Shown here: positions 1 through 7,727 of the stretch, one piece after another
How positions within the stretch are numbered: position 1 is the stretch's first letter
Layout: each line of letters starts with the position of its first letter
Source: an uncultured Anaeromusa sp.
GTDB lineage: Bacteria; Bacillota; Negativicutes; Anaeromusales; Anaeromusaceae
Assembly (NCBI RefSeq): GCF_963676855.1
Contig: NZ_OY781460.1
Location: forward strand, 310,001 to 374,000
Length of the DNA stretch: 64,000 bases
Direction: 5' to 3'
Position numbers and translations under genes: made by a program
Notes under the pieces: model-generated
What the model was told of the DNA's origin: nothing
Database searches by the model: none
What the model saw: the letters and a program-made list of their open reading frames with translations, nothing else

Positions 1-621
1 TCCTTCTCCACGGTCTGTCGCAAGGGGCGCGCAATGGACTCCTTCGGTGATAATATACACATCATCCGCAATAATCGTGCCGTTATAGGTCGCATCAAGG
101 CCCCGGGACGAATTGGCTTTAGTATGGATTTTAACATTCCTAACAATAACTTTTGTTTTATCGCCGGTAGCAAAAATTGCATTAGCTCCTTCGCTATCAG
201 ACTGAATTTCACTATCGTAAATTTGAGCGATACTATGGCTTGCCGCTAAAAAAGCAGCATTTTGTCCGTTAAAATTACTGCCATCCTCGCTGGTGGTATT
301 GCCAGTCTTATTCAAGCGCCCCTTTTCCAAAAGCAATTGAGCGCCATTTTTAATAAGAATTGTGTTTTCGTCGCTCTCGTTGGCGCTAATGAACTTCCCT
401 GTCAATTCCCCCTTGCCCCCGTCGAGCATGTACGCTCCCTTAAAAGAACCAACCTCTTTGGCCGGCGCCATCCCTCCCGGCGGCGGCCCCTGCATATCTT
501 CGGCCATAACCGGCGGCATTCCTGAAGATGCTTGCTGTTCTTGAGCACTTCCTATAGAAAATCCCGCCAACATAGAAAGGCCTAACCCGAGCATCCCAAT
601 TTGCCTTAATCGTTTATTCAT
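1..621 (-). CDS. Secreted beta-helix/adhesin-like protein (3' end outside window)
   Basis: Open from an ATG at 621 to the window edge, about 207 residues seen. A GGAGT ribosome site lies just upstream (about 631-636). The first ~25 residues form a signal peptide (basic MNKRLR start, hydrophobic GMLGLGLSML core, cleavage near GSA-Q). Next comes a Gly/Pro/Met-rich linker, then a repetitive region rich in Asn, Asp, Ser and short beta-strand patterns (ILIKNGAQL, KVIVRNVKIHT, GTIIADDVYI). This looks like a right-handed parallel beta-helix, as in bacterial surface or adhesin-like proteins. The exact family cannot be named and the C-terminus is missing. Inference: an exported surface protein. Confidence 0.6.
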   Translation of the reverse strand, partial: MNKRLRQIGMLGLGLSMLAGFSIGSAQEQQASSGMPPVMAEDMQGPPPGGMAPAKEVGSFKGAYMLDGGKGELTGKFISANESDENTILIKNGAQLLLEKGRLNKTGNTTSEDGSNFNGQNAAFLAASHSIAQIYDSEIQSDSEGANAIFATGDKTKVIVRNVKIHTKANSSRGLDATYNGTIIADDVYIITEGVHCAPLATDRGEG

Positions 622-818
622 AGGCTGCGCACTCCTTTATAATGCGTTTCTTTTCAATGCTTCTAGTATAGTCTTGTCATGTTTCATTTTTATGACAAAA
701 TCGTGTCAGAACTATGCTTGTACTATTCCATCAAAAAAGTATTTTATAAGATTTGCAGGAAATCCCAAAATCAGAACCGAAAAATATTTAGTTATGTAAT
801 TTTGTGAGGTGAATCGTT

Positions 819-2075
819 TTGAATCAAAGATCTTGTAAAAACTGCGGCGGGCTCCTGAATGAAGAGGTTCGGTTTTGTCCACATTGCGGGCAAAAATGTC
901 AGACCTACTGCTCCTCTTGCGGCGAGGTTCTCGATCCAGATGCCAAATTTTGCAAACACTGTGGTAACTCCCGTTCCAACGCAAAGGAAAACGAACCTGC
1001 GTCAATGCAAGCACAAGCTACGCAGCAGGCGCCACCACAACCATCTGTACTAGAGCGTCTGCGCACTTGGTACGAAACAACGAAATACGCCAAAGTCATT
1101 CTCTTGTCGGTACTGGCGGTCGTTCTTGGCATCGGTGTTTCCTTTTACTATTTTTCTTCGATAAGTGAAGACCGCTACTTGACCCGTTGCGGCGAAGCTA
1201 CGCAGCGTCTTGCTAATGCCAATTCCACCTTAGTAAAAGTATTTGCACCAACGCCTCCTGGGCAAAGCAGCACTCCCCTTTCTCAAACACAGCAAGCGTT
1301 GCAAGTACATAAAAACGAATTAGATGAGCTGGCCGGATCCTTTCAAGCAATGCGTCCCCCCAGCAAATTTGAAGAACAGCATCAAAAACTTCTCGAATTA
1401 TTACGTTTAGAACAATCAATCGTTCAGGAAGCTTTATTAATTCTTCCTAACCCGCTGGCAGCCGAAACAGACAACCTGCTGAACTCGATCAAAGAGCAAA
1501 ACGAAACGGCCAGAAACTTAGGCGATGCCTTGGCCATCCCCGGCGTTACTTTTCGCATGTCTAATGAAATGACCACATTCCCTAATGAAATAACCTTGTA
1601 TGTCGAAGGCCAACGAAAAGCGCTGCGTGAAAAACAAGAACTCCTGACGGCCTTAACAAAATTCTTTCAAGAAATGGACGGCCTGATTCAACGTTATGAT
1701 AATGCCAAAACCGATCTTGGCGGCATGTTGGAAAACTTGCACAAAGGCGGTTATACCTGGGGAGATTATTTCTCTTCCCTAAACCAAGCGAGAGGAATCC
1801 GTTCTTCCTTACGCTTTCAAGCAGATCGCTTGATCGCCCCGAAGGGCGCCGAAGAACTAAAACGCCAGTTTAGCGATGTACTAACAACCTCTCTTCGTTA
1901 TTGTGATATGATGAATGCAGCCGCTCGCGTCGAGCATGGAACTAACTATAATTACGCAGTACCAAAATATAAAGAAGCAAGCGGAGTCAACGAGCAAGTA
2001 CAAGAATCCTATAGCTCCTTCCGCTCTTTTTATCAATCGGAAAAAGAACGTCTGAGTCATATCGAAAATTTGTAG
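819..2075 (+). CDS. Double zinc-ribbon membrane protein
   Basis: 418 residues from a TTG start; a GAGGTGA ribosome site precedes it and no ATG is better placed. Two zinc ribbons are visible, with Cys pairs 6/9 and 20/23, then 31/34 and 45/48. A Gln/Pro-rich linker follows, and one transmembrane segment at about 92-112. The rest (about 115-418) is a helical, probably coiled-coil, extracytoplasmic domain with no motif I recognise. Zinc-ribbon plus single-TM proteins are common in Firmicutes and mostly uncharacterised. It stands alone on the plus strand and is followed by a strong terminator. Function unknown. Confidence 0.75.
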   Translation: MNQRSCKNCGGLLNEEVRFCPHCGQKCQTYCSSCGEVLDPDAKFCKHCGNSRSNAKENEPASMQAQATQQAPPQPSVLERLRTWYETTKYAKVILLSVLAVVLGIGVSFYYFSSISEDRYLTRCGEATQRLANANSTLVKVFAPTPPGQSSTPLSQTQQALQVHKNELDELAGSFQAMRPPSKFEEQHQKLLELLRLEQSIVQEALLILPNPLAAETDNLLNSIKEQNETARNLGDALAIPGVTFRMSNEMTTFPNEITLYVEGQRKALREKQELLTALTKFFQEMDGLIQRYDNAKTDLGGMLENLHKGGYTWGDYFSSLNQARGIRSSLRFQADRLIAPKGAEELKRQFSDVLTTSLRYCDMMNAAARVEHGTNYNYAVPKYKEASGVNEQVQESYSSFRSFYQSEKERLSHIENL

Positions 2076-2090
2076 CTGCAAATTCAACAA

Positions 2091-2131
2091 AAATCCGTAA
2101 TCCTCTATTCCCGAGGATTACGGATTTTTTT
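2091..2131 (+). terminator. Intrinsic terminator after the zinc-ribbon gene
   Basis: A 14-bp perfect stem (AATCCGTAATCCTC with its complement), a 7-nt loop and a T-run. It lies 15 bp past the stop codon of the plus-strand gene. The minus strand also has a short T-run, so it may act in both directions. Confidence 0.9.
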
Positions 2132-2204
2132 CAATAAAGCTACCCTTAAAGCCATATATTATCTTTGAAAAAGCACTCGATAACTTTGAATAATCAAAAA
2201 CGGC

Positions 2205-2230
2205 GCCAACGCCAACGCCAACGCCAACGC
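2205..2230. repeat. GCCAAC hexamer tandem repeat
   Basis: Four successive GCCAAC units plus a partial fifth. It lies between the plus-strand terminator and a decayed minus-strand reading frame. No function is apparent. Confidence 0.8.
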
Positions 2231-2270
2231 ATAGATCGTAACATGTTACGGCGAATTCAATACTGCAATT

Positions 2271-2423
2271 TCAAAGGTTCTGGACAAAGGAGCGTACCTT
2301 AGATTTCCAGAAGCAAACAGCCGCACGCTGCCGCCCAGTTATTTCAGCGTTAGTCAGTCCTTGGCCGCTCACCCCTAGACTATGCATCGTGTCTTCCACA
2401 GATTTTTGATAGTAACGATCCAT
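2271..2423 (-). pseudogene. Remnant of a P-type cation ATPase N-terminus
   Basis: A 50-residue reading frame with a very good ribosome site (GAGGAGGTG about 6 nt before the ATG), 21 bp downstream of tspO and probably on the same transcript. The first ~33 residues resemble the cation-ATPase N-terminal domain: MDRYYQKS, a Leu-Gly-Val stretch, GLTNAEI and GRQR. In intact ATPases this is followed by a YGxNEL-type motif. Here the frame instead runs into unrelated residues and stops. Reading: the 5' end of an ATPase gene whose remainder was deleted. A short functional peptide is not excluded. Confidence 0.45.
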
Positions 2424-2444
2424 TTTGAGCACCTCCTCGCAGCG

Positions 2445-2912
2445 TCAATTCAACCGCCAAAATTGATAATTCAAATACGCCGCAAAACAAACCCACCCCA
2501 GATATGGAACTAACAGCAACGTCGCCACTTTAGAAACGCGACGGCTGCAAAACATAGTTGCCCCTATAGCCAAGACTAAAAAGGCAATTACCGCAAGCCC
2601 GCCCCCCGGCGAGTGAAGTCCAAAAAATACCGCCGACCAGGTTATATTGAGTAATAATTGCACGACAAACAACGCTAGCGCCAGCCGCTGGGCTTGACGC
2701 TGCTCGCTTATTAAAAGGCGATACAACGCAATAGCCATTAAGAAATATAACACATTCCACACCGGAGCAAATACCCAGTTTGGCGGCGAAACCTCCGGCT
2801 TAACTAGCTGCGCATACCACGTAGTTAGAGAGCTTTGCGTAAACACGCCGCCAATCGCTCCAGCGCCAAAGCAACTGAGCAGGGAAATAATAAACTTAGG
2901 AATGCTCTTCAC
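2445..2912 (-). CDS. tspO: TspO/MBR family membrane protein
   Basis: 155 residues, the usual TspO length (about 150-160). Five hydrophobic segments are visible. Family signatures include an N-terminal Gly-rich helix, the loop WYAQLVKPEVSPPNW, then VFAPVWNVLYFLMAIALY and a C-terminal LVPYLGWVCFAAYLNY. The conserved WxxLxKPxxxPPxxxF(xx)WxxLY pattern is intact. TspO proteins bind porphyrins and other tetrapyrroles and have been linked to stress responses. In a diderm they can sit in the outer or inner membrane; the sequence does not decide this. The ribosome site is the GGAGG upstream of the ATG. Confidence 0.9.
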   Translation of the reverse strand: MKSIPKFIISLLSCFGAGAIGGVFTQSSLTTWYAQLVKPEVSPPNWVFAPVWNVLYFLMAIALYRLLISEQRQAQRLALALFVVQLLLNITWSAVFFGLHSPGGGLAVIAFLVLAIGATMFCSRRVSKVATLLLVPYLGWVCFAAYLNYQFWRLN

Positions 2913-2954
2913 CGCAAGCCCTCCTTCCTCAAAGCAAGCTGCTTCTGCTTGGGT

Positions 2955-3383
2955 TTACTTGCGAAAGTGAAGTTCAGCGCGAACAACATTCTCCAGACTG
3001 CGAAAAATTACATTCGCAATCTCCAATTTGTAAATCGCCATACTAATATCTTCAGCTCCCGTAAAAAATTCCGCAACGCCCGGCAGTTCTTCAATAATTT
3101 TCCGACGCACCCTTGCTCTTTCTTCTTCAGGAACCTTCGTTTCGCCTACTAACTTACCTTGCAACCGAAGAACATTGCTGTTTTCATCAACCGCACATAA
3201 TTCAACCGCATTATTAGCTTCTATCTCTCTTGTTTTTTCGGTATCTGTATAGCTGATGAGCCAAACAGTTCCCTCTTCACTAACAAACGGACGCATAGGC
3301 CGCACTCGAGGCACATTGTCATGCGAAGTACCCAAGAAGCATACTTGTTTCTTCAATATCGAAATAATCGTATCGTTAAGCAT
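2955..3383 (-). CDS. Pyridoxamine 5'-phosphate oxidase-fold (PNPOx-like) protein
   Basis: 142 residues from the ATG at 3383. That ATG has an AAAGGAGA site 8 nt away; an ATG 21 nt further upstream has none. The split-barrel flavin-binding fold is suggested by an N-terminal strand-turn-strand (VCFLGTSHDNVPRVRPMRPF), the VWLISYTDTEKTREI segment and VELCAVDENSNVLRLQGK. Members of this group of short PNPOx-like proteins bind FMN, F420 or heme and often act as reductases. The substrate cannot be read from the sequence. It is upstream of tspO in the same direction, 42 bp away, so probably co-transcribed. Confidence 0.8.
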   Translation of the reverse strand: MLNDTIISILKKQVCFLGTSHDNVPRVRPMRPFVSEEGTVWLISYTDTEKTREIEANNAVELCAVDENSNVLRLQGKLVGETKVPEEERARVRRKIIEELPGVAEFFTGAEDISMAIYKLEIANVIFRSLENVVRAELHFRK

Positions 3384-3563
3384 AGTTTTCTCCTTTGTTA
3401 GCATCAGTTTTCCAATGGTTTTTCAATCCTTATCCAGTATGCAAATCCCAGAATTCCCTAATGGACTACATTCTATCTGTCACCTAGCAATCCTTTTTTT
3501 ATTTTCAGAATAGAAACTCCAGACTTAACACGCCAGTATCTCCATTGCACCACCTTTTCAGAT

Positions 3564-3601
3564 AAAAAAAGGCACCGCCAAGAATCAAAATTCCTGGCGA
3601 T
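3564..3601 (-). terminator. Terminator at the end of the cyclase island
   Basis: Read on the minus strand: CGCCAGGAAT, a short loop, ATTCTTGGCG, then a run of seven T. It lies about 90 bp after the stop of the minus-strand cyclase gene. Confidence 0.8.
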
Positions 3602-3689
3602 GTCTACATATTTACTTGGTTTGTAGGACTTTCAATCTTTTCGTCCCACAAACTTTCAGAAACAAGAATCTACAGAGAGTACTAGCTCG

Positions 3690-5834
3690 CTAAATCCCGC
3701 TTATCCCTTTCCAATCAGGCCCTGGCGGAACCCGTTGCAATGTACAACAACGCTTAATGTATACAAGCAATAATTTATCCTCCGGGCAACATTCCTGGCA
3801 TTTCCGAAAAAGTTTTTCCGCTTGTACAAAATCACCATTTTTATAGAATTCCAGTCCCCTCATAAACAGAGGGGTATTTTCCTTTTTAGCCTGTCTTAAT
3901 TCCTCCGGATCACCGTCAAATACCTCATATAATTTAATTGGTTGATTTTTGCCTTTAACTTTTACCGCATCAATTTCTCGTATATAAAATGTTTCGGGAT
4001 GCAATAACCGACAATATACCGGTTCTGAAATCAAAATATCGACACCATACACCTTAGTTGCGCTTTCCAAACGCGCGGCTAAATTTACAGAATCTCCAAG
4101 AACGGTAGTCTCCATACGAGCGAACGTTCCCACCGTCCCCAACGTCACACTGCCAAAATGAATACCCGCGCCAATAAGCAAGGGGTCTTCCTCATGCTGC
4201 CAACAACCCTGCGGCAATTTTTTCCGCAGTTCAATAATCGCCCGCAATGCATCATCGCTAGCGCCAGGAAAAAGCACCATAATTGCATCACCAATAAATT
4301 TGTCAATAAAGCCATTATTAGCCGTGATTATGTCTATAGCTAACTCTAAATAACAGTTAATAAATGTAAACAGCTCAGCATTTCCCATTTTTTCCGAGAT
4401 TTTGGTAAAAGAACGAATGTCACTAAATAAAATGGTAATTTCCTTTTCGACATGATCACCAGGATAAATTTCTAGTATACTATGTTTTCCTAATATATCT
4501 AAGAATGCATACGGCACAAAACTCGCTATAGCCTTTGTTATATTCTCTTCCTGTTGTCGTAATTTTCTTTCAGTCTCTACGGCTTCTCTTTCAAACTCAA
4601 ATTGTTCCTGTACTTTAGTTGACATCTCATCGATCCTTCGAACCATTTCCCCGACTTCATCCTGGCGAACTATCGCTATTTTATTGCTAAAGTCTCCTTC
4701 TGCAATTTCCTTTGCGACTTTGGTAGCCTTTACAATCGGGTCAATACTATATCGGGCAACAGTTGCCCCTATAATCAATGCGAAAAAGCTGCCAATAACC
4801 ATTAAAATGTTCAATTGGTTAGAAAAAGCACTTAAGCGTTCTCGTAAGTCTTTCTCCGGGATCAGAATTGCACTGCGCCACTGCATATCTCCTTGTATGG
4901 GATTCATATACAACAAAAAAGTTTCCCCTTCAAACTGAAACTTACATTCTACACCTTTTTGAAGCAGTTCGATTTTTGCCTCTTTTTCTCTCAACTCCCT
5001 CAAACCCTGATTTAATACCGGGATATCACGGGAATGAAACAAGCTAGTCTTTTTTTCGCCGCTTACTGTCGGCGCATTAGCACCTGCAATAATTTCTGCA
5101 TCCTTTGACAAAATAAATACCATTGAGTGTTCGGTAATTGATAAGGAATCCAAAAATTTATTAAACCAATCTAAATCAACAGCACTCATAAGTACCGCCA
5201 GCAATTGATTATCCTCCGAATATACCGGACATGTTTTGGCAACAATGACTCCCCCGCCAGATATCGAAGGATAGACATTGGTCCATCCTTGTTGCTTCAT
5301 CTCAACTGCTTTTATATAAGGCGGCCGCTGCAGTGGATTATATCCAAGTATACTTTTTACCTTCCCTTGACGGCCTTGTTGTTCATCATAGAGATAATAC
5401 TCTAATTTCTCATTGTCACGGTCATAATCCCAAACGAAAAATCCTCTATCTCCATCTCGACTGGCGCCATATTGTTCACCGGTTGCTAAAACAATATACG
5501 TATTGTTAACTCGCTTAAAAATTTTAAGCATTTCCACAAAGTATCTATCTCTCTGAAGCTGATCCGACATATCAATTTGGCGGCCAACAAACACGCTTTT
5601 GTTGATTTTTTCCAGTTGATAAGACTCTTCTAAATAATTCGAAACTCTTGTTTCAATGTCATTATTCACAATAACAGAGACTTGCCGCGTGCTGTCTTCT
5701 ATTGTTTGTAATTCACTGGCATACAGCCAATAGCTAAGTATGGCTAAAAAGATTATTATACCAGCCGCAAACATCAACATAATATAGCTTCGGACTGCCC
5801 TTTGCCTTAGAAACCTTGCCAAATTATGTTGCAT
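3690..5834 (-). CDS. Cache-HAMP receptor adenylate/guanylate cyclase (class III), copy A
   Basis: 714 residues from the ATG at 5834, chosen because GGAGGG lies 5 nt upstream; longer starts lack a site. TM1 is at about 17-37, an extracytoplasmic double-Cache sensor at about 45-330, TM2 at 342-361, HAMP at 362-415, a coiled coil to about 435, and the class III cyclase domain at about 462-620. Catalytic residues are present: metal Asp472 (FSDIRSFT) and Asp516 (FIGDAIM), transition-state Asn584 and Arg588 (DSVNLAARLES). Lys512 before FIGD favours ATP over GTP, so cAMP is the likely product. A C-terminal tail of about 65 residues looks TPR-like (GLEFYKNGDFVQAEKLF) and ends PPGPDWKGISGI, as in copy B. 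It is the last gene of the island and follows the MBL hydrolase by 43 bp. Confidence 0.9.
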   Translation of the reverse strand: MQHNLARFLRQRAVRSYIMLMFAAGIIIFLAILSYWLYASELQTIEDSTRQVSVIVNNDIETRVSNYLEESYQLEKINKSVFVGRQIDMSDQLQRDRYFVEMLKIFKRVNNTYIVLATGEQYGASRDGDRGFFVWDYDRDNEKLEYYLYDEQQGRQGKVKSILGYNPLQRPPYIKAVEMKQQGWTNVYPSISGGGVIVAKTCPVYSEDNQLLAVLMSAVDLDWFNKFLDSLSITEHSMVFILSKDAEIIAGANAPTVSGEKKTSLFHSRDIPVLNQGLRELREKEAKIELLQKGVECKFQFEGETFLLYMNPIQGDMQWRSAILIPEKDLRERLSAFSNQLNILMVIGSFFALIIGATVARYSIDPIVKATKVAKEIAEGDFSNKIAIVRQDEVGEMVRRIDEMSTKVQEQFEFEREAVETERKLRQQEENITKAIASFVPYAFLDILGKHSILEIYPGDHVEKEITILFSDIRSFTKISEKMGNAELFTFINCYLELAIDIITANNGFIDKFIGDAIMVLFPGASDDALRAIIELRKKLPQGCWQHEEDPLLIGAGIHFGSVTLGTVGTFARMETTVLGDSVNLAARLESATKVYGVDILISEPVYCRLLHPETFYIREIDAVKVKGKNQPIKLYEVFDGDPEELRQAKKENTPLFMRGLEFYKNGDFVQAEKLFRKCQECCPEDKLLLVYIKRCCTLQRVPPGPDWKGISGI

Positions 5835-5877
5835 GAAGCCCTCCATTATAATAACGTTTTTACTTAGGCACGCACAC

Positions 5878-6762
5878 TCACAATGCCAGTTCCAATCCTT
5901 CCCTGGCAGCAATTGTCGCCCCAAATTTCAATTGCGCGGCTTTTTCAATCAAGGCTTGCTCCCGATCTGTACGGGCGGCATCATGATGAAAGAGGCACAA
6001 TTTTTTCACATCCGCTTTTTGAGCCACCCTCACGCAGTCTTCCCAACAAGCATGGCCCCAGCCTTTTTTGGAAAATCCGCCTACACGACCTTCATATTCA
6101 TCACGAGTATAATTAGCGTCCATAATTAGCAAATCAACCCCCTGAGCAAACCGAACCAGCGAATCAATAAATTCCGGCTTCTCTGGAGCACACTCCGTAT
6201 CGGATGCATAACAAACCGCACGCCCGTCACAGGAAAACTTGTAAAAACTTCCTCCGTTAGGATGCTGATTAGGCATTGTATCTACTCGAATCTCCGGAGT
6301 GCAATATGCTCCTTCGGTCACTTCTTTCCACACATCTTGCAAATAAAATGACGCACTAGGCTCATGGGTCTTAATGATATTCCGACTTTTTAAATCATCA
6401 AAACTAATCGGAAAATTTGGATCCCGCATCACGTTGCGCAACGCGCTTTCAAAATCATAGGACCGGCCATTGACACCATGAATGCAAAAAACATTATCAG
6501 CTTGATACAAAGGTTTAAAAAATGGCAACCCTAAGATATGATCCCAATGCATATGGGAAATAAACAAGTCCGCCTTTTTGGCTTGTCCCACAAAAGATAT
6601 ATCTTTCATAAGTTCGCAAATACCGCTGCCAGCATCAATAATAATCTGATGCTGCCCGAAACGCACTTCTACGCAAGCAGTATTACCGCCATATACCAAC
6701 GTATCCCGCCCTGGTACAGCGCGCGAACCACGCGAACCCCAAATTTTCACTTTACATTCCAT
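5878..6762 (-). CDS. Metallo-beta-lactamase-fold hydrolase
   Basis: 294 residues from the ATG at 6762, 6 nt after AGGGAGG. The N-terminus (WGSRGSRAVPGRDTLVYGGNT) is typical of a PhnP/RNase Z-like MBL branch. Metal ligands: His70, His72, Asp74, His75 (SHMHWDHILG), then a His in NQHPNGGS, an Asp in ASDTECAPE and a His in LFHHDAA. The family includes phosphodiesterases acting on cyclic nucleotides or nucleic acids. It is placed between a cNMP-binding protein/hemerythrin pair and a cyclase, so hydrolysis of the cyclase product is an attractive inference, but no residue proves the substrate. No signal peptide; cytoplasmic. Confidence 0.85.
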   Translation of the reverse strand: MECKVKIWGSRGSRAVPGRDTLVYGGNTACVEVRFGQHQIIIDAGSGICELMKDISFVGQAKKADLFISHMHWDHILGLPFFKPLYQADNVFCIHGVNGRSYDFESALRNVMRDPNFPISFDDLKSRNIIKTHEPSASFYLQDVWKEVTEGAYCTPEIRVDTMPNQHPNGGSFYKFSCDGRAVCYASDTECAPEKPEFIDSLVRFAQGVDLLIMDANYTRDEYEGRVGGFSKKGWGHACWEDCVRVAQKADVKKLCLFHHDAARTDREQALIEKAAQLKFGATIAAREGLELAL

Positions 6763-6795
6763 TACAAGCCTCCCTAATGAAGACAACTATTTTAT

Positions 6796-7206
6796 CTAGC
6801 TCTTGCTAATTGCTGAAAATTGCGCGTATTTTAAGTCGGAATCCGTGGTGTGGTTTTTTAACCAGTCACTCAAAAAATCCAACAACTCAAATGTTACCGT
6901 AATCTCTTTTGCTCGAAATTTCTCCTGTATCTCCAGAGCTTGTTGCGTTAAAAGATCATGCTCTTTTTTATGCTCTTCATATTGCGGATACTCCTGGGCC
7001 AAAAACAAACGTTCTTCTGTTGCAAAATGGTCTACCGTATAATCAATCAAGTCATCTAAAATGGCGCCAACTACGCTCTGATCCGCCCCCTCAACCACCG
7101 CTTGATGCAGTTGATTGACTATGTCAAAAAGCTGTTCATGTTGTTCATCTACCTCTTTAAGCCCCAGCATATACTTATCGCACCATTCCATAAATGCCAT
7201 TTTCAT
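6796..7206 (-). CDS. Bacteriohemerythrin
   Basis: About 136 residues (start at 7206; GGAGG lies 1-10 nt upstream of three clustered ATGs, so the exact start is uncertain). The diiron ligand set is complete: an early His, DEQHEQLF, DHFATEERLF with the His and Glu, EEHKKEHDLL with two His, and a final NHTTDSDLKY with His and Asp. Single-domain bacteriohemerythrins bind O2 reversibly and can deliver or sense oxygen. It is tightly packed between the cNMP-binding gene and the MBL gene, which suggests that oxygen or redox state feeds into the cyclase circuit. Confidence 0.9.
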   Translation of the reverse strand: MKMAFMEWCDKYMLGLKEVDEQHEQLFDIVNQLHQAVVEGADQSVVGAILDDLIDYTVDHFATEERLFLAQEYPQYEEHKKEHDLLTQQALEIQEKFRAKEITVTFELLDFLSDWLKNHTTDSDLKYAQFSAISKS

Positions 7207-7246
7207 CATTCCTCCATAAATTATCTTCCTCTGCGACACTTCTTGT

Positions 7247-7708
7247 TCAAGGAAAATAGCCTCTGCGGTTTCGCTCCGTCAACTTGTCGTTAACATCACG
7301 CAATTTACGGCTCAACGTGCTTAATAACTTTAGGGCCACCGCAAAATTACTTTGTAAAAAAAGTTGAAACTCCATCCTTTTTAACGAGATTAATATACTA
7401 TCTTCTAGGGCCTGAGCCGAAGCCGAGCGCGGACTTTCATCAAGCAAAGCCATTTCTCCCAAAATATCGGCTGTACCCAAGGTCGCCAAATTGGAACGAT
7501 AACCATCGTTGTCGGTTTTATATACCTCGATCTTACCTTTAATAATCAGGTATACGCAATCACCTGCTGCGCCTTCTTGAAATAAAACATCACCAGCTTT
7601 AACATTCACCCCTTCACCAACCGAAGCAATGAATTCCAACGTCCTATCATCTAAGCCTTCAAAAAATGATATTTTACGCAAGATCTCAACAATATGTTTT
7701 GTTTTCAA
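7247..7708 (-). CDS. Cyclic nucleotide-binding domain protein
   Basis: 153 residues from a TTG at 7708 (AAGGGAGG 8 nt upstream; the in-frame ATG at 7738 overlaps the preceding stop region and has no site). One Crp-type cNMP-binding beta-barrel: GDVLFQEGAAGDCVYLIIKGKIEVY, then the phosphate-binding cassette LGEMALLDESPRSASAQ with the conserved Glu and Arg. No helix-turn-helix follows; the last ~25 residues are a basic helix. It is therefore a stand-alone cAMP/cGMP receptor rather than a transcription factor. It directly follows cyclase B, so it is the likely sensor of that enzyme's product. Confidence 0.88.
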   Translation of the reverse strand: MKTKHIVEILRKISFFEGLDDRTLEFIASVGEGVNVKAGDVLFQEGAAGDCVYLIIKGKIEVYKTDNDGYRSNLATLGTADILGEMALLDESPRSASAQALEDSILISLKRMEFQLFLQSNFAVALKLLSTLSRKLRDVNDKLTERNRRGYFP

Positions 7709-7727
7709 CTTATAAACCTCCCTTTTT

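Noticed and set aside
262..544. Plus-strand frames in the first 550 bp
   Set aside because: Complement of the secreted beta-helix gene, which has a signal peptide, ribosome site and continuous open frame on the minus strand.
2197..2232. CRISPR-like array from the GCCAAC units
   Set aside because: Units are only 6 bp with no spacers; a simple tandem repeat.
7102..7293. Plus-strand frame across the hemerythrin/cNMP-binding gene junction
   Set aside because: No ribosome site; both minus-strand genes have complete family motifs.
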